Shown one piece after another: positions 1 through 8,535 of a stretch of 64,000 nucleotides of DNA. Under the pieces are notes generated by a model, which did not search any database, was not told where the DNA came from, and worked only from the letters and a program-made list of their open reading frames with translations. The stretch's first letter is position 1. Each line of letters opens with the position of its first letter. The position numbers and the translations under genes were made by a program. This DNA is from OMII01 sp947467385. GTDB taxonomy: Bacteria > Bdellovibrionota_C > UBA2361 > OMII01. The DNA lies in the NCBI GenBank assembly GCA_044360075.1, contig JBIKLA010000001.1:186001-250000 (forward strand), read 5' to 3'.

Positions 1-1102
1 GCGCCTGTTCCGGGCGTGACTCGGCGTGGGTGAAGAGCTGCGGGATCTCCTTCTCTATGTAATTCACGTTCTTGATGAGCCGGTAGCTCGACATGTAGCG
101 CATCGGGACGGAATCAAGGTCGGAGCGCGAAGGCTCCTCGTGCGCGAGCGCAACCTTTGTTGTCTCGGGCGAGAAGAGGTGCTTGCGGAAATCGCGGGCC
201 TCCACGCGGGCGAAGCGCATAAAGTGCCGCAGTCCTTGGAGGTGCTCGACGACTTTTACCGCGTTGCCGAGGAACAAGAGGCTCGGTGATGGATCCTTTA
301 CCCGCATCTCAGCCATGTCATACACGTGGAGCAGGCTGTTGACGCGCGCCCCGAGCTCTGGGGCCAGGGGGGTGGTGCGCTCAAGCTCGGCGTACTTGCT
401 GAGCTTGCCGATAATTAGCTGCGGCGGCGTGTCTGCGATTCCATTCTTGTGCAGCCCGAGGCTCGCTCGCATGTCGCGCAGGAAGGTGTAGAACTGCGAT
501 GAAGCGGACGGGTAGTTGCCCGCTGCGCGGAACGCCTCGGTCAGGGAGATCCTAAAGATCTCTCGCTCGATGTGGGGCAGCTCCTCGAGGGCCTTGTTGG
601 TGGCGCGCTGAGCCAGGGAGGAGAGCTCCCCGCAGATCTCTCCCATGTCATGAACGAGGCAACCGAGGGTGACCGCAAGCCGCATCTCGCTGGTCTGCGC
701 AGTGTGATTCTCCGGTGTGAGAAGGTGGGCGCGGCGAAAGATCTCGGTTGCAAGGATGGCCGCGTGGCATGAGTGGGCAGCAGAGTTCTCTCCCTTTGAA
801 GGGCTCATATGGATCTCCCCGCCGAACCGCTTGGCGTTCGAGAGCCCGGTGAGCATCATCGCCAAAGCCTTTCGGTCGACGTCATCGAGGCGCAGCATGA
901 GCTTGGCGTTGAGCAGGTCGATCGCTGAGTGGTAGTCCGGAGTCCCGACCTCGTGGCCACAGCAGACGACGAGCTCGTTAGTGGCCTGCTGGTAAAAGTT
1001 GGAGGTGAGGGCTAGCTGGGGAGTTGAGAAGCTCTCAAGCTGAGATGCCGACGGGCGCTGATTGGGCTGGTGGTGGCGTGGCTCAGGCGAGGTGGGGGTC
1101 AT
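1..1102 (-). CDS. HD-domain metal-dependent phosphohydrolase-like protein (C-terminus beyond window)
   Basis: An open frame runs from ATG at 1102 to the left edge (367 codons, no stop), so the 3' end is missing. A helical segment around residues 105-160 carries His110/His113 and, about 40 residues later, VHDMGE with His151-Asp152. This spacing fits an HD-type phosphohydrolase, whose His/Asp residues bind metal. The substrate cannot be told; HD proteins act on nucleotides, cyclic dinucleotides or serve as HDOD-type signalling scaffolds. It is divergent from the phosphotransferase/NtrC pair, 159 bp away, so a link to signalling is possible but inferred. No signal peptide or membrane segment is seen. 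Confidence 0.75.
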   Translation of the reverse strand, partial: MTPTSPEPRHHQPNQRPSASQLESFSTPQLALTSNFYQQATNELVVCCGHEVGTPDYHSAIDLLNAKLMLRLDDVDRKALAMMLTGLSNAKRFGGEIHMSPSKGENSAAHSCHAAILATEIFRRAHLLTPENHTAQTSEMRLAVTLGCLVHDMGEICGELSSLAQRATNKALEELPHIEREIFRISLTEAFRAAGNYPSASSQFYTFLRDMRASLGLHKNGIADTPPQLIIGKLSKYAELERTTPLAPELGARVNSLLHVYDMAEMRVKDPSPSLLFLGNAVKVVEHLQGLRHFMRFARVEARDFRKHLFSPETTKVALAHEEPSRSDLDSVPMRYMSSYRLIKNVNYIEKEIPQLFTHAESRPEQA

Positions 1103-1162
1103 AGGCTCTCAAGGATACGGGCATCGCGTATCCTAGTAAAAAAAGGCGCCTGCGCAATCAGG

Positions 1163-1168
1163 TATAAT
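1163..1168 (+). promoter_or_regulatory. possible -10 box upstream of the phosphotransferase-like gene
   Basis: A perfect TATAAT lies about 94 bp before the ATG at 1262 in an otherwise mixed-composition spacer. No good -35 box is seen 16-18 bp upstream, where the sequence is A-rich, so this is a weak call. Confidence 0.3.
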
Positions 1169-1261
1169 CTGTCTGAAGCAGTTCGATTTGCAATTAAAGT
1201 CGTTCTGCAGGGCGCGTAAGGTGCTACAGATTCCCCGTCATTAGGCGTTTTCGGAGTTCGC

Positions 1262-1909
1262 ATGCCGAATCACGGTGGCAGCTTAGGCACCGCACAGGAG
1301 AGCGAAATCGAGCTCGTAGAGAGGCTGTTTCGCGCCCTCAATCACCTCATTCGTGGAGATCTCTCAGTTATACAAAATGAGATCTCCTATGTTGTTTCGC
1401 GGCATGGTGACCATGATCTCCGCGGCGCAGTCGGCCGGTGCGAAAGCATCTCGGCGAAGCTCTCAATGCTCTCTTCGGCATGCGCTCCGCGAGGCTGCCA
1501 AGAGGTGTTCCTCGAGGACATCTTCGGTGCGCTCGGGCATAGCGCGCCCCAATCACTTGGCCATCTCGTGGGCGACCCGAGCGCGGTGCGCCTGATCCTG
1601 TCGTTCTTGCCGCGAGCTCTTCGCGCGCAGCCCCGCTCGATATCGTGTGAGCGATCCGACACGACCTTTCGTTTCGGAATAGCCTTTGCTTGCGCTGGCA
1701 CATGCCTGCAGGCAGCAGCCGCATTTCCCTCACTAAGCAGCTTTGCCTCGGCGGAGCTTGGCGAGACAGCTGTGGTTGAGGCTGTAGTGGCCGATCTTCT
1801 CATGCGGGCCTGCGGATGGCATGCGTCAATTCGGGCTGCTGAAGGATTGATCGAGGCCTCGTTCGTCGGGCCGGTGGTTTACTGCGAGGCTCAAGAGAGG
1901 AAAGCATGA
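1262..1909 (+). CDS. degenerate histidine kinase / ChpT-like phosphotransferase candidate
   Basis: 215 aa, soluble. The start at 1262 has GGAG six bases upstream. Residues about 20-60 look like a DHp dimerisation helix: NHLIRGDLSVI matches the shape of a kinase H-box (N/S-H-x-x-R-x-x-L), so His28 could be the phospho-site. The remainder has the length and hydrophobic pattern of a HATPase fold, but I cannot find N, G1 or G2 boxes, so ATP binding looks lost. This arrangement recalls ChpT-type histidine phosphotransferases. Its stop overlaps the start of the NtrC-type regulator (ATGA), so the two are almost surely co-translated and may exchange phosphate. The assignment rests on pattern, not on a database match. 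Confidence 0.6.
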   Translation: MPNHGGSLGTAQESEIELVERLFRALNHLIRGDLSVIQNEISYVVSRHGDHDLRGAVGRCESISAKLSMLSSACAPRGCQEVFLEDIFGALGHSAPQSLGHLVGDPSAVRLILSFLPRALRAQPRSISCERSDTTFRFGIAFACAGTCLQAAAAFPSLSSFASAELGETAVVEAVVADLLMRACGWHASIRAAEGLIEASFVGPVVYCEAQERKA

Positions 1910-3282
1910 AAGACGTGCTCATTATCGATGACGACGGCGAGCTTCTCCAGAGCCTCGCCCGCGCCATCTCTCCGCTCATCGCCCCCCTTCTTGCATGCGG
2001 CGCAACGCGGCGGGAAGAGGCGCTTGAGCTGCTTGAGCGTGAGGACCCCAAGGCCGTAGTGCTCGATCTCTGCCTTGAGCAGCGCTTGGGCGTGGAGAGC
2101 GGATTTGATTGCCTAGCGGAGATTCGGCGTCGGAAGCCGCACGCGCGCGTCATCCTTCTGACTGGGCATGGCTCTCGATCTCACGGCGTCCGGGCGCTCG
2201 CGCTCGGGGCGGCAAGCTTCCTGGAAAAGCCTGCCGATCCGGCGCACCTGGCGGCGCTCATTCGTGATGCGGCGTCCCAGGCGGAGCTGCGCCGGGAGCA
2301 TGAGCGGCTCCTAAAAGTATCGGGAAATTTATACCTTGAGCAGCTCTGCGGAAGCTCGCCTGCAATGCACACCCTGCGCGAGCGGCTGGAGTTTGTGGCC
2401 GCGACACCGCAGTCGGTGCTGCTGCTCGGGGAGACCGGGACAGGCAAGGGGCTGTGCGCTCGGGTCATTCACGAGCTAAGCCGGCAGCGGAGCCATAAGT
2501 TTGTTCACTATCAGCCCAACTTTGGCGGCGGAGACATCGTTCAAAGCGAGCTCTTTGGGCACGTGCGGGGCGCCTTTACCGGCGCCACGGAGGGCCGTAG
2601 GGGGCTGGTGCTTGAGGCGGCCCGGGGGACGCTCTTTATCGATGAGCTTGATGAGGTGCCGCTTGAGGCGCAGGTCAAGCTTCTGGACCTGCTGCAGGAA
2701 CGGAGGGTTCGCCCGCTTGGCGCCGACTCCTTCATGGGCGTGGAGTGCCGCTTCATTGCGGCCACGAACCGAGACATAGACGAGTGCTTGGCATCGGGAA
2801 AGATTAGGCGTGACCTGCACCATCGCATCGCCCAATGCGTGGTTCGTATCCCGCCGCTGCGCGAGAGGGCGGGGGACATACCGGAGCTCGGCGCGCTTTT
2901 CCTGCGCCGGCTCAGGGAGAGCGATGGAATCAACGTGTTTGATCTCTCTCCAGAGGCTTTGCGTGAGCTCGCGGCCAGGGCGTGGCCGGGTAATGTGCGG
3001 GAGCTCCAGGGGGTGATTGAAACGGCAGCTTTTCACGCGCACTTTAGGCACCGGAACGTCGTTGAGATCTCGGACCTTGAGGCAGGAGTTGGGGCTCCAA
3101 TGCCGACAACTTCGGGCAATCATGCCGGACAGTTTTTTCACGACAAGGTCGAGCGCTTCAAGGCTACCCTGATCGGGGAAGCATTGGAGCGGACTGGGGG
3201 TAATCAGGTGCATGCCGCAAGGCTCCTCGGCCTTGATCGCGGAACGCTTCGGCGCGTACTTTCTCGCCTTGCGACAGCATAA
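1906..3282 (+). CDS. sigma-54-dependent NtrC-family response regulator
   Basis: 458 aa with all three NtrC modules. The N-terminal receiver has the acidic pocket IIDDD, phospho-acceptor Asp54, Thr86 and Lys108. The AAA+ domain has Walker A GETGTGKG near 175, the sigma-54 contact loop GAFTGA near 222 and Walker B GTLFIDELDE near 241. A C-terminal Fis-type HTH contains GNQVHAARLLGLDRGTLRR. It therefore activates sigma-54 promoters when phosphorylated. AGAGG precedes the ATG, which overlaps the stop of the kinase-like gene upstream. No conventional sensor kinase is beside it, so the upstream protein or a distant kinase must feed it. Target genes are not identifiable here. Confidence 0.95.
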   Translation: MKDVLIIDDDGELLQSLARAISPLIAPLLACGATRREEALELLEREDPKAVVLDLCLEQRLGVESGFDCLAEIRRRKPHARVILLTGHGSRSHGVRALALGAASFLEKPADPAHLAALIRDAASQAELRREHERLLKVSGNLYLEQLCGSSPAMHTLRERLEFVAATPQSVLLLGETGTGKGLCARVIHELSRQRSHKFVHYQPNFGGGDIVQSELFGHVRGAFTGATEGRRGLVLEAARGTLFIDELDEVPLEAQVKLLDLLQERRVRPLGADSFMGVECRFIAATNRDIDECLASGKIRRDLHHRIAQCVVRIPPLRERAGDIPELGALFLRRLRESDGINVFDLSPEALRELAARAWPGNVRELQGVIETAAFHAHFRHRNVVEISDLEAGVGAPMPTTSGNHAGQFFHDKVERFKATLIGEALERTGGNQVHAARLLGLDRGTLRRVLSRLATA

Positions 3283-3315
3283 CTCACAACAGGAGAAAGA
3301 AAGTCACAGGGCAGC

Positions 3316-4077
3316 TCACACTGCGACCGCTGCGCAGCTAACAAACCAGCGATTGGGGACGAGCTGGGCGCACACGCTAAAATTCCCGAGTCCTGAGAGG
3401 CTGATCATCAGCGTCGCGGCTACGGGGCTGCGCTCCAGCACGGAGATGCTACGCGCTGCGCTTGCCTCGCATGACTGCACGCAGCAGAGCCGGGCGATCG
3501 CGCCGCAAGACTCCTCAAGAATGTGTGATCGCGGCTTAAGGCCCAAGAGCGATCGCACTCCGTGGTGCTCAATGAAGAAGACTTCCTCACGAAACGCGTC
3601 GAGCGAGTAGAGCTTGCAGCAATAGAAGCTTGTGGGGCTGGAGAGCGAGGCATGAACGTGGGAGAAAGCTGGCCCGGCAGCATGAGTGGACCAGCCATGC
3701 TCCGACAATACGAGGAAGTCTCCGCGGGGATTTCGCACCTCCGCGAGGAAGTTGACGTACCGGCGGGAGGAGGCGTCACCGGGAACCAAGACCTCGCTAT
3801 GAAGAAAGATCCTTGAGGGGCAGTGGGCAGGGGGCGAGCTCCAGTCCCACAGGAGCTGCCTAAATTCAGATTTCTTGGCGCTTATGATTTCGTGCGCACC
3901 CCGAAGCTCGGCGGGCGCAATCGTGGCGGCGCGCAGGTCCGCACGGCTGATGTCGAGGTGGGTCTGCACGAGCGCTGCGGTCCTGAGGGGCGAGCCCCGC
4001 TTCGGCAGCAGGAGAGGATCGATGGCAGGGCTCGACGCCGAATCAGTTCTGACGGGGGCTTGAGACGCATTCCTCAT
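3316..4077 (-). CDS. hypothetical protein
   Basis: 253 aa from ATG 4077. The frame stays open further upstream, but that part runs into the divergent glycosyltransferase gene, so the shorter start is preferred. I do not recognise a family. The middle holds a His-rich stretch (SEHGWSTH, then FSHVHASLSSPTSF) and a later IEHHG, which could be metal ligands; the C-terminal third is Cys-rich. No signal peptide is obvious. It is tail-to-tail with the NtrC gene (33 bp gap) and head-to-head with the glycosyltransferase. No ribosome site is convincing. Confidence 0.5.
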   Translation of the reverse strand: MRNASQAPVRTDSASSPAIDPLLLPKRGSPLRTAALVQTHLDISRADLRAATIAPAELRGAHEIISAKKSEFRQLLWDWSSPPAHCPSRIFLHSEVLVPGDASSRRYVNFLAEVRNPRGDFLVLSEHGWSTHAAGPAFSHVHASLSSPTSFYCCKLYSLDAFREEVFFIEHHGVRSLLGLKPRSHILEESCGAIARLCCVQSCEASAARSISVLERSPVAATLMISLSGLGNFSVCAQLVPNRWFVSCAAVAV

Positions 4078-4179
4078 AACTCTAACTCTATCAGAAGAGT
4101 TTCCTGTCGCCACGGGGTCAGGAACGGGCGTACCAAGAGGCACCTGGCAGCTGTCGGCTCCAGAAGCTACAGTAAAGGT

Positions 4180-5622
4180 ATGTACGGAGCAGAAGATAAA
4201 GGCAGGGTCAGCGCGCAGGACAGCAGCAGGGAGGCGTGGTGGGCGTGTGGTGTCGCCCTGATGCTTATCTTTATATTTGTCGTGAGAGCTCCGTTCACTG
4301 CCAGTTTCTGGCTCGATGAGACGATATCGGCGTGGATAGTCCAGGGCAGCCCCGAAGATGTCGTTCGGCGATCCATGGCGTACCAAGGGCAATCGCCGTT
4401 TTACTACCTCCTCCTGTGGGCGACAGGTTCAGTGCTGGGGACTGGCGAGGCGGCACTGAGGTCCCTGAGCTTCGCCTGCTGCGCGCTCAGTCTCGCAGCC
4501 GTTTTCAGGATCGCTCATTCCCTAAGTGGGCAGTGCACCGCGGGCTTTGTGGCAGTTGGCGCGCTCCTGTGCATCAACACCTTTCAGGACGCGCTCCTGA
4601 GCGCGCGGCCGTATGCGCTGGGCTTCCTCGGAGCGATGCTTTCGGTGCTCTATGCCCACCGGCTGCTGGCAGCCTACACGCGGCGAGATGCAATCCTGTT
4701 CATCCTCAGTTGTCTCCTGACATTTTATGCGCACTATCTCTTTTCTGTGATCTTTGCTGCGCACCTGTGGCACTTCTCCAGGCATAGGGGTTTCTTGCGG
4801 CGGATGGCAGGCTGGCTGCTCGCCGGCGGCGTTGCGGCAGTGCTGGCCCTGCCACAGCTTGCCGCGCTCTTCTCGCGCCGCGATGCGCTCATGTTCGCGC
4901 AGCGCCCAGACGCGGCGGCTCTTCTCAACGGGTCCGTGCCTGTTCCGGCCGTGGTGTCAGTTCTCGTCGGCATGTCCCTCGCTCTGGTTTGGGGCGGCCG
5001 CTATGCACCCGCAGCGTCATCGCGGCGGGCGGTTGGTTTTCTTGTTCCGTACATCGCCATTCCAGTGCTCGTGTTCGCGGTGTGGAGTTTCTCGGGTGCG
5101 CACTCGATGTGGGTTTCGCGCTACTGGATGTGGCAGGCGGGCGTGTGGGCCATCTTCCTAGCCGTGCAGCTCACGGCGATTACCGGGCCGCGCGGAAGAG
5201 CGGTGGCTCTTATTGCAGCAGCGTGTTTCTTCGCGCTCCGTTTGGGAACTCAGGTTCGGGTGCTTGAGGATTGGCGCGGAGCGGCGCGCTTGGTGCAGGG
5301 GACACCCAAGGCAGTTGCCCTTTACAGCGGGCTGATCGAGGTCGAGGGCGATCCGAAGACGCGCGAGCTTGAGTTTGACGAGTACGTTCGGGCCCCCCTG
5401 CGCATGTACGGGGTGACGGGGCCGATAGAGGTTATCTCGCTTGCGCGCCTGCAAGAGGACGTTGCGAAGGCGGCGCACGGCACCGGGTACCTCGTTGTCC
5501 TCAAGCGACGACTGAATGGGCAGGTGTCGACGGACTTGGTACCCGCTGCTGCTCGCCAAGCTGGAATGACTATTAGGCCAGTCTCGGCAGAGGTTCTCAT
5601 ATCGGTGTTTGAATCTGATTGA
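4180..5622 (+). CDS. GT39/ArnT-like membrane glycosyltransferase
   Basis: 480 aa. I chose ATG 4180 over an in-frame upstream start because the extra 119 codons are low-complexity and overlap the divergent gene. After one N-terminal membrane helix comes FWLDETISAW, the loop DE motif of the PMT/ArnT (GT-C, family 39) fold. About ten further hydrophobic helices follow, then a soluble C-terminal domain from roughly residue 350. Family members move a sugar from a polyprenyl-phosphate carrier to lipid or protein on the outer face of the inner membrane; donor and acceptor are unknown here. It stands alone, without an arn or O-antigen cluster. Confidence 0.75.
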   Translation: MYGAEDKGRVSAQDSSREAWWACGVALMLIFIFVVRAPFTASFWLDETISAWIVQGSPEDVVRRSMAYQGQSPFYYLLLWATGSVLGTGEAALRSLSFACCALSLAAVFRIAHSLSGQCTAGFVAVGALLCINTFQDALLSARPYALGFLGAMLSVLYAHRLLAAYTRRDAILFILSCLLTFYAHYLFSVIFAAHLWHFSRHRGFLRRMAGWLLAGGVAAVLALPQLAALFSRRDALMFAQRPDAAALLNGSVPVPAVVSVLVGMSLALVWGGRYAPAASSRRAVGFLVPYIAIPVLVFAVWSFSGAHSMWVSRYWMWQAGVWAIFLAVQLTAITGPRGRAVALIAAACFFALRLGTQVRVLEDWRGAARLVQGTPKAVALYSGLIEVEGDPKTRELEFDEYVRAPLRMYGVTGPIEVISLARLQEDVAKAAHGTGYLVVLKRRLNGQVSTDLVPAAARQAGMTIRPVSAEVLISVFESD

Positions 5623-5723
5623 GGGTGCGAGGCGAGCATCGCAGGATTCGTCAAGCTGCTAGCAGCGGACTGGTCGTAACTGGCTGAAGTGAAGGCATTT
5701 AGCCGGCATCGTTCGGGGTTGTT

Positions 5724-5939
5724 TTAAGATTTCTTCTTCCGTTTCGTCGCGCGCTTGAGCTCAAGGCCCAGATACTCTGCAAGGTGCTCGGCTGTCGTAA
5801 GCTTGATGTCACGCTCTTTTCGCATAAAGCGGCGCAAAACCGCGTGGTCAACACCCGAACCAATTGCCACGGCGTACCTCGTCTTTTTCGAATTCAGCAC
5901 GGCTTTCCGGAGGGTTTCTGATAGGCTCATAGGGCTCAT
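5724..5939 (-). CDS. small XRE-like helix-turn-helix protein
   Basis: 71 aa. The body fits a Cro/XRE-type five-helix fold: SETLRKAV, then TRYAVAIGSGVDHAVLRRF as helix-turn-helix, then TTAEHLAEYLGLEL, ending in a basic tail (KRATKRKKKS). Such short stand-alone proteins bind DNA, often as autoregulators or antitoxin-like factors. The ATG at 5939 or the ATG four codons later could be used. No toxin partner is visible. The 200 bp upstream is clearly more AT-rich than its surroundings, which may mark a promoter region or a small acquired segment. Confidence 0.75.
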   Translation of the reverse strand: MSPMSLSETLRKAVLNSKKTRYAVAIGSGVDHAVLRRFMRKERDIKLTTAEHLAEYLGLELKRATKRKKKS

Positions 5940-6146
5940 AAGACTGGTTTTCTCTAAGTACTGCTATTGTTGGGGCACGATACGATATGCACATCAGATC
6001 AAAAATATCGGAATATTGACCCATGAATATGCGGGTTTTTTGGCAAGATTGGCAGTTCGAGGGGTAGGCAGTTATGGTGCGAGTCATGGCATGGCGGCCT
6101 GCGCAGTTTCTGCGAGCTCGGCGGTAGAATAATGAGGGCAGCAAAT

Positions 6147-6812
6147 ATGGCGTTTTTGGCCGCACTATTTGATTTAGATGGCACCCTGCTCGACTCTATT
6201 CAAGACATAGCCGGGTGCGCCAACGAGGTGCTGGGGCGCTGGCAGCTTCAGCAGTTATCGGTGGAGCAGTTCAAGGCCTATGTCGGTGATGGGGTTGTCA
6301 ACCTCGCCCGCAAGCTCCTTCCGCAAAACCTCCGAGATGACGAAACGGTGAGCCGATTCCTGCAAGAATACGCCGAGCTCTATCGGCAGCGCTGGAACGC
6401 AAGCACCTCGATATACAAGGGCGTGCCGGAGATGCTCACTAAGCTTGAACGCCGCGGTGTCCCGATGGCGGTTCTCTCCAACAAGAGGGACGACTTCACA
6501 AAGGTGTGCGTGCGCGAGCTTCTTCCATCGTGGCGTTTTGCGGTAGTGCAGGGAGAGTCCGCCAGCGTACCGGTCAAGCCGGATCCCTCGGGAGCTCTCG
6601 CCATAGTTCAAGAGCTCAACGTTGAGCCAGCTCGGTGTCTCTTCGTTGGGGATTCTGAGATCGATGTGGAGACCGCTCGCCGAGCGGGGATGGGCTTTGT
6701 TGGTGTCGCGTGGGGATTCAGAAGCCGAAAGCAGCTTGAGCAGGCTGGGGCTCAAAATATCATCAGTAGCCCGTCGGAACTGCTTGAGTTCTTCAGTGAA
6801 AAAGCCGCATAA
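6147..6812 (+). CDS. gph: HAD-family phosphatase, phosphoglycolate phosphatase-like
   Basis: 221 aa HAD hydrolase, probably hydrolysing 2-phosphoglycolate or another small phosphoester. Motif I is FDLDGTLLDS with the nucleophile Asp, motif II LSNKRDD, motif III has the Lys of KPDPSG, motif IV FVGDSEIDVETARRAG. The helical cap sits between motifs I and II, as in Gph/PGP. An ATG at 6132 is in frame, but only 6147 has a ribosome site (GAGG eight bases upstream). Substrate choice within the Gph/PpaX/YbiV group cannot be settled from motifs. It lies about 100 bp before rfbB, so co-transcription is possible. Confidence 0.85.
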   Translation: MAFLAALFDLDGTLLDSIQDIAGCANEVLGRWQLQQLSVEQFKAYVGDGVVNLARKLLPQNLRDDETVSRFLQEYAELYRQRWNASTSIYKGVPEMLTKLERRGVPMAVLSNKRDDFTKVCVRELLPSWRFAVVQGESASVPVKPDPSGALAIVQELNVEPARCLFVGDSEIDVETARRAGMGFVGVAWGFRSRKQLEQAGAQNIISSPSELLEFFSEKAA

Positions 6813-6914
6813 AACGCGCTGCACCGCGGCGTCTTATCGGACCCAAAGTATCGACAAGACAGCTTCGTATACACTAGACTCGGAACGTACTTGAACTCTC
6901 GGCAGGGATTCGGC

Positions 6915-7979
6915 GTGACGATACTGGTAACCGGCGGGGCCGGCTTCATAGGCTCTAACTTTGTCCTCGACTGGGTCGAAAAGACCGGCGAGGCGGTAGT
7001 GAATCTAGACAAGCTCACGTATGCGGGCAACCTAGCCTCGCTTGCGTCGCTCGAGGGCAATCCGCTTCACGTGTTTGTGCGGGCGGATATCGGCGATTCT
7101 GAGACCGTCGGGGCCCTTCTTCGCAAGTACTCCATACGGGCGATAGTCAACTTTGCCGCGGAGAGCCACGTAGATCGGTCGATTCACGGGCCCGAGGACT
7201 TCATTCAAACGAATGTCGTTGGTACGTTCCGCCTTCTTGAAGAAGCGCGCGGCTACTGGAACGAGCTTAGCAGTGACAAGAAGGCAACCTTTCGGTTCCT
7301 CCACGTTTCAACTGACGAAGTGTACGGCTCTCTCAAGCCGCTCGATCCCGCCTTTAAAGAGACCAACCCCTACGAGCCCAACAGCCCATACTCGGCCTCA
7401 AAGGCTGCGTCAGACCACCTGGTGCGCGCGTGGCACCACACATATGGGCTGCCGGTGCTCACGACAAACTGCTCAAACAACTATGGGCCGTTCCATTTCC
7501 CGGAGAAGCTCATTCCGCTGTGCATTCTCAACGCAATCAACGGCAAGCCCCTCCCGGTCTACGGCGATGGGCAGCAGGTTCGCGACTGGCTGTACGTGAA
7601 GGATCACTGCGCCGCGATTCGCACGGTGCTTGAGGCCGGCGAGGTCGGAGAGACGTATAACGTTGGCGGCTGGAACGAGAAGCCTAATCTTGAGGTGGTG
7701 AGAGCAATCTGCGCCCTCCTTGACGAGCTCAAGCCGCGACGAGACGGAAGGAGCTATGGCGAGCAGGTCACGTTCGTCACAGACCGGCCCGGGCATGATC
7801 GCCGGTATGCTATCGACGCCTCGAAGCTTGAGCGCGAGCTCAACTGGCGCCCGGCCGAGACGTTTGAGACCGGCATTCGAAAGACCGTCGAATGGTACCT
7901 TGAAAACAGCGAGTGGGTTGCAACCGTCGCTAGTGGCGAGTACCGACAGTGGCTCGACACGAACTACGGCGGTCGCTAG
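6915..7979 (+). CDS. rfbB: dTDP-glucose 4,6-dehydratase
   Basis: 354 aa extended SDR enzyme that turns dTDP-glucose into dTDP-4-keto-6-deoxyglucose. The NAD-binding GGAGFIGSNF opens the protein. HVSTDEVYGSL holds the catalytic Thr-Asp-Glu, and PNSPYSASKAASDHLVRA the YxxxK pair. NCSNNYGPFHFPEKLIP is diagnostic of RfbB. A GTG start at 6915, seven bases after AGGG, gives the normal N-terminus; an in-frame TTG at 6891 is less likely. rfbC follows after 10 bp. The usual partners rfbA and rfbD are absent from the window, so the pathway to dTDP-rhamnose or another deoxysugar is completed elsewhere. Confidence 0.95.
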   Translation: MTILVTGGAGFIGSNFVLDWVEKTGEAVVNLDKLTYAGNLASLASLEGNPLHVFVRADIGDSETVGALLRKYSIRAIVNFAAESHVDRSIHGPEDFIQTNVVGTFRLLEEARGYWNELSSDKKATFRFLHVSTDEVYGSLKPLDPAFKETNPYEPNSPYSASKAASDHLVRAWHHTYGLPVLTTNCSNNYGPFHFPEKLIPLCILNAINGKPLPVYGDGQQVRDWLYVKDHCAAIRTVLEAGEVGETYNVGGWNEKPNLEVVRAICALLDELKPRRDGRSYGEQVTFVTDRPGHDRRYAIDASKLERELNWRPAETFETGIRKTVEWYLENSEWVATVASGEYRQWLDTNYGGR

Positions 7980-7989
7980 AGGTGTTGGC

Positions 7990-8535
7990 ATGAAGGTGCA
8001 GCGACTATCCATTCCCGACGTCGTCCTCATCGAGCCGCAGGTGTTCGGTGACGAGCGCGGATTTTTCTTCGAGAGCTTTAACCACAGGCGATTTGAGTCT
8101 GCCATCGAGCGCCCGGTGTCGTTTGTCCAGGACAACCACTCGCGCTCGGTGCGCGGAGTGCTGCGCGGCCTCCATTACCAGGCGAAGCAGCCGCAGGGGA
8201 AGCTCGTTCGGGTGGTGTCGGGCGAGGTTTTTGACGTGGCGGTGGACATCCGCCGCTCCTCGCCGACATTCGGCAAATGGGTGGGAGAGATCCTGTCGGC
8301 CGAGAACAAGAGGCAGCTGTGGGTTCCCGAAGGGTTCGCCCACGGCTTCGTGGTGCTATCAGACAGCGCTGACTTTCTCTACAAGACCACCGACTACTAC
8401 GACGCAGCGCATGAGCGTTGCATCATCTGGAATGACCCAGCGCTTGGCATCGACTGGCGGTTCATGGGCGAGCCGACGGTGTCGGCCAAGGACGCTCAGG
8501 GGGTTCCTTTCGGCTCCGCCGAGATCTTTGATTAG
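7990..8535 (+). CDS. rfbC: dTDP-4-dehydrorhamnose 3,5-epimerase
   Basis: 181 aa cupin-type epimerase that inverts C3 and C5 of the 4-keto-6-deoxy sugar made by RfbB. Visible family blocks are DERGFFFESFN, FVQDNHSRSVRGVLRGLHYQ (with the catalytic His), GEVFDVAVDIRRSSPTFGKW and VPEGFAHGFVVLSD. Length is normal. The open frame continues upstream into rfbB, but ATG 7990 is the only start that matches the family N-terminus. The 3' end overlaps the stop of the convergent pdxT by 4 bp, and there is no terminator between them. Confidence 0.95.
   Translation: MKVQRLSIPDVVLIEPQVFGDERGFFFESFNHRRFESAIERPVSFVQDNHSRSVRGVLRGLHYQAKQPQGKLVRVVSGEVFDVAVDIRRSSPTFGKWVGEILSAENKRQLWVPEGFAHGFVVLSDSADFLYKTTDYYDAAHERCIIWNDPALGIDWRFMGEPTVSAKDAQGVPFGSAEIFD

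Noticed and set aside
2476..3213. 245-codon antisense frame over the NtrC gene
   Set aside because: Shadow of a well-supported gene; no family features.
3823..4179. Upstream in-frame extension of the GT39 gene
   Set aside because: Low-complexity translation overlapping the divergent gene; the membrane protein proper begins at ATG 4180.
5974..5996. Sigma-54-type promoter (GG-N10-GC)
   Set aside because: The GG and GC elements are not at the required spacing.
5848..6165. 105-codon minus-strand frame over the HTH gene start
   Set aside because: Conflicts with the XRE-like protein and crosses the AT-rich spacer with no recognisable domain.
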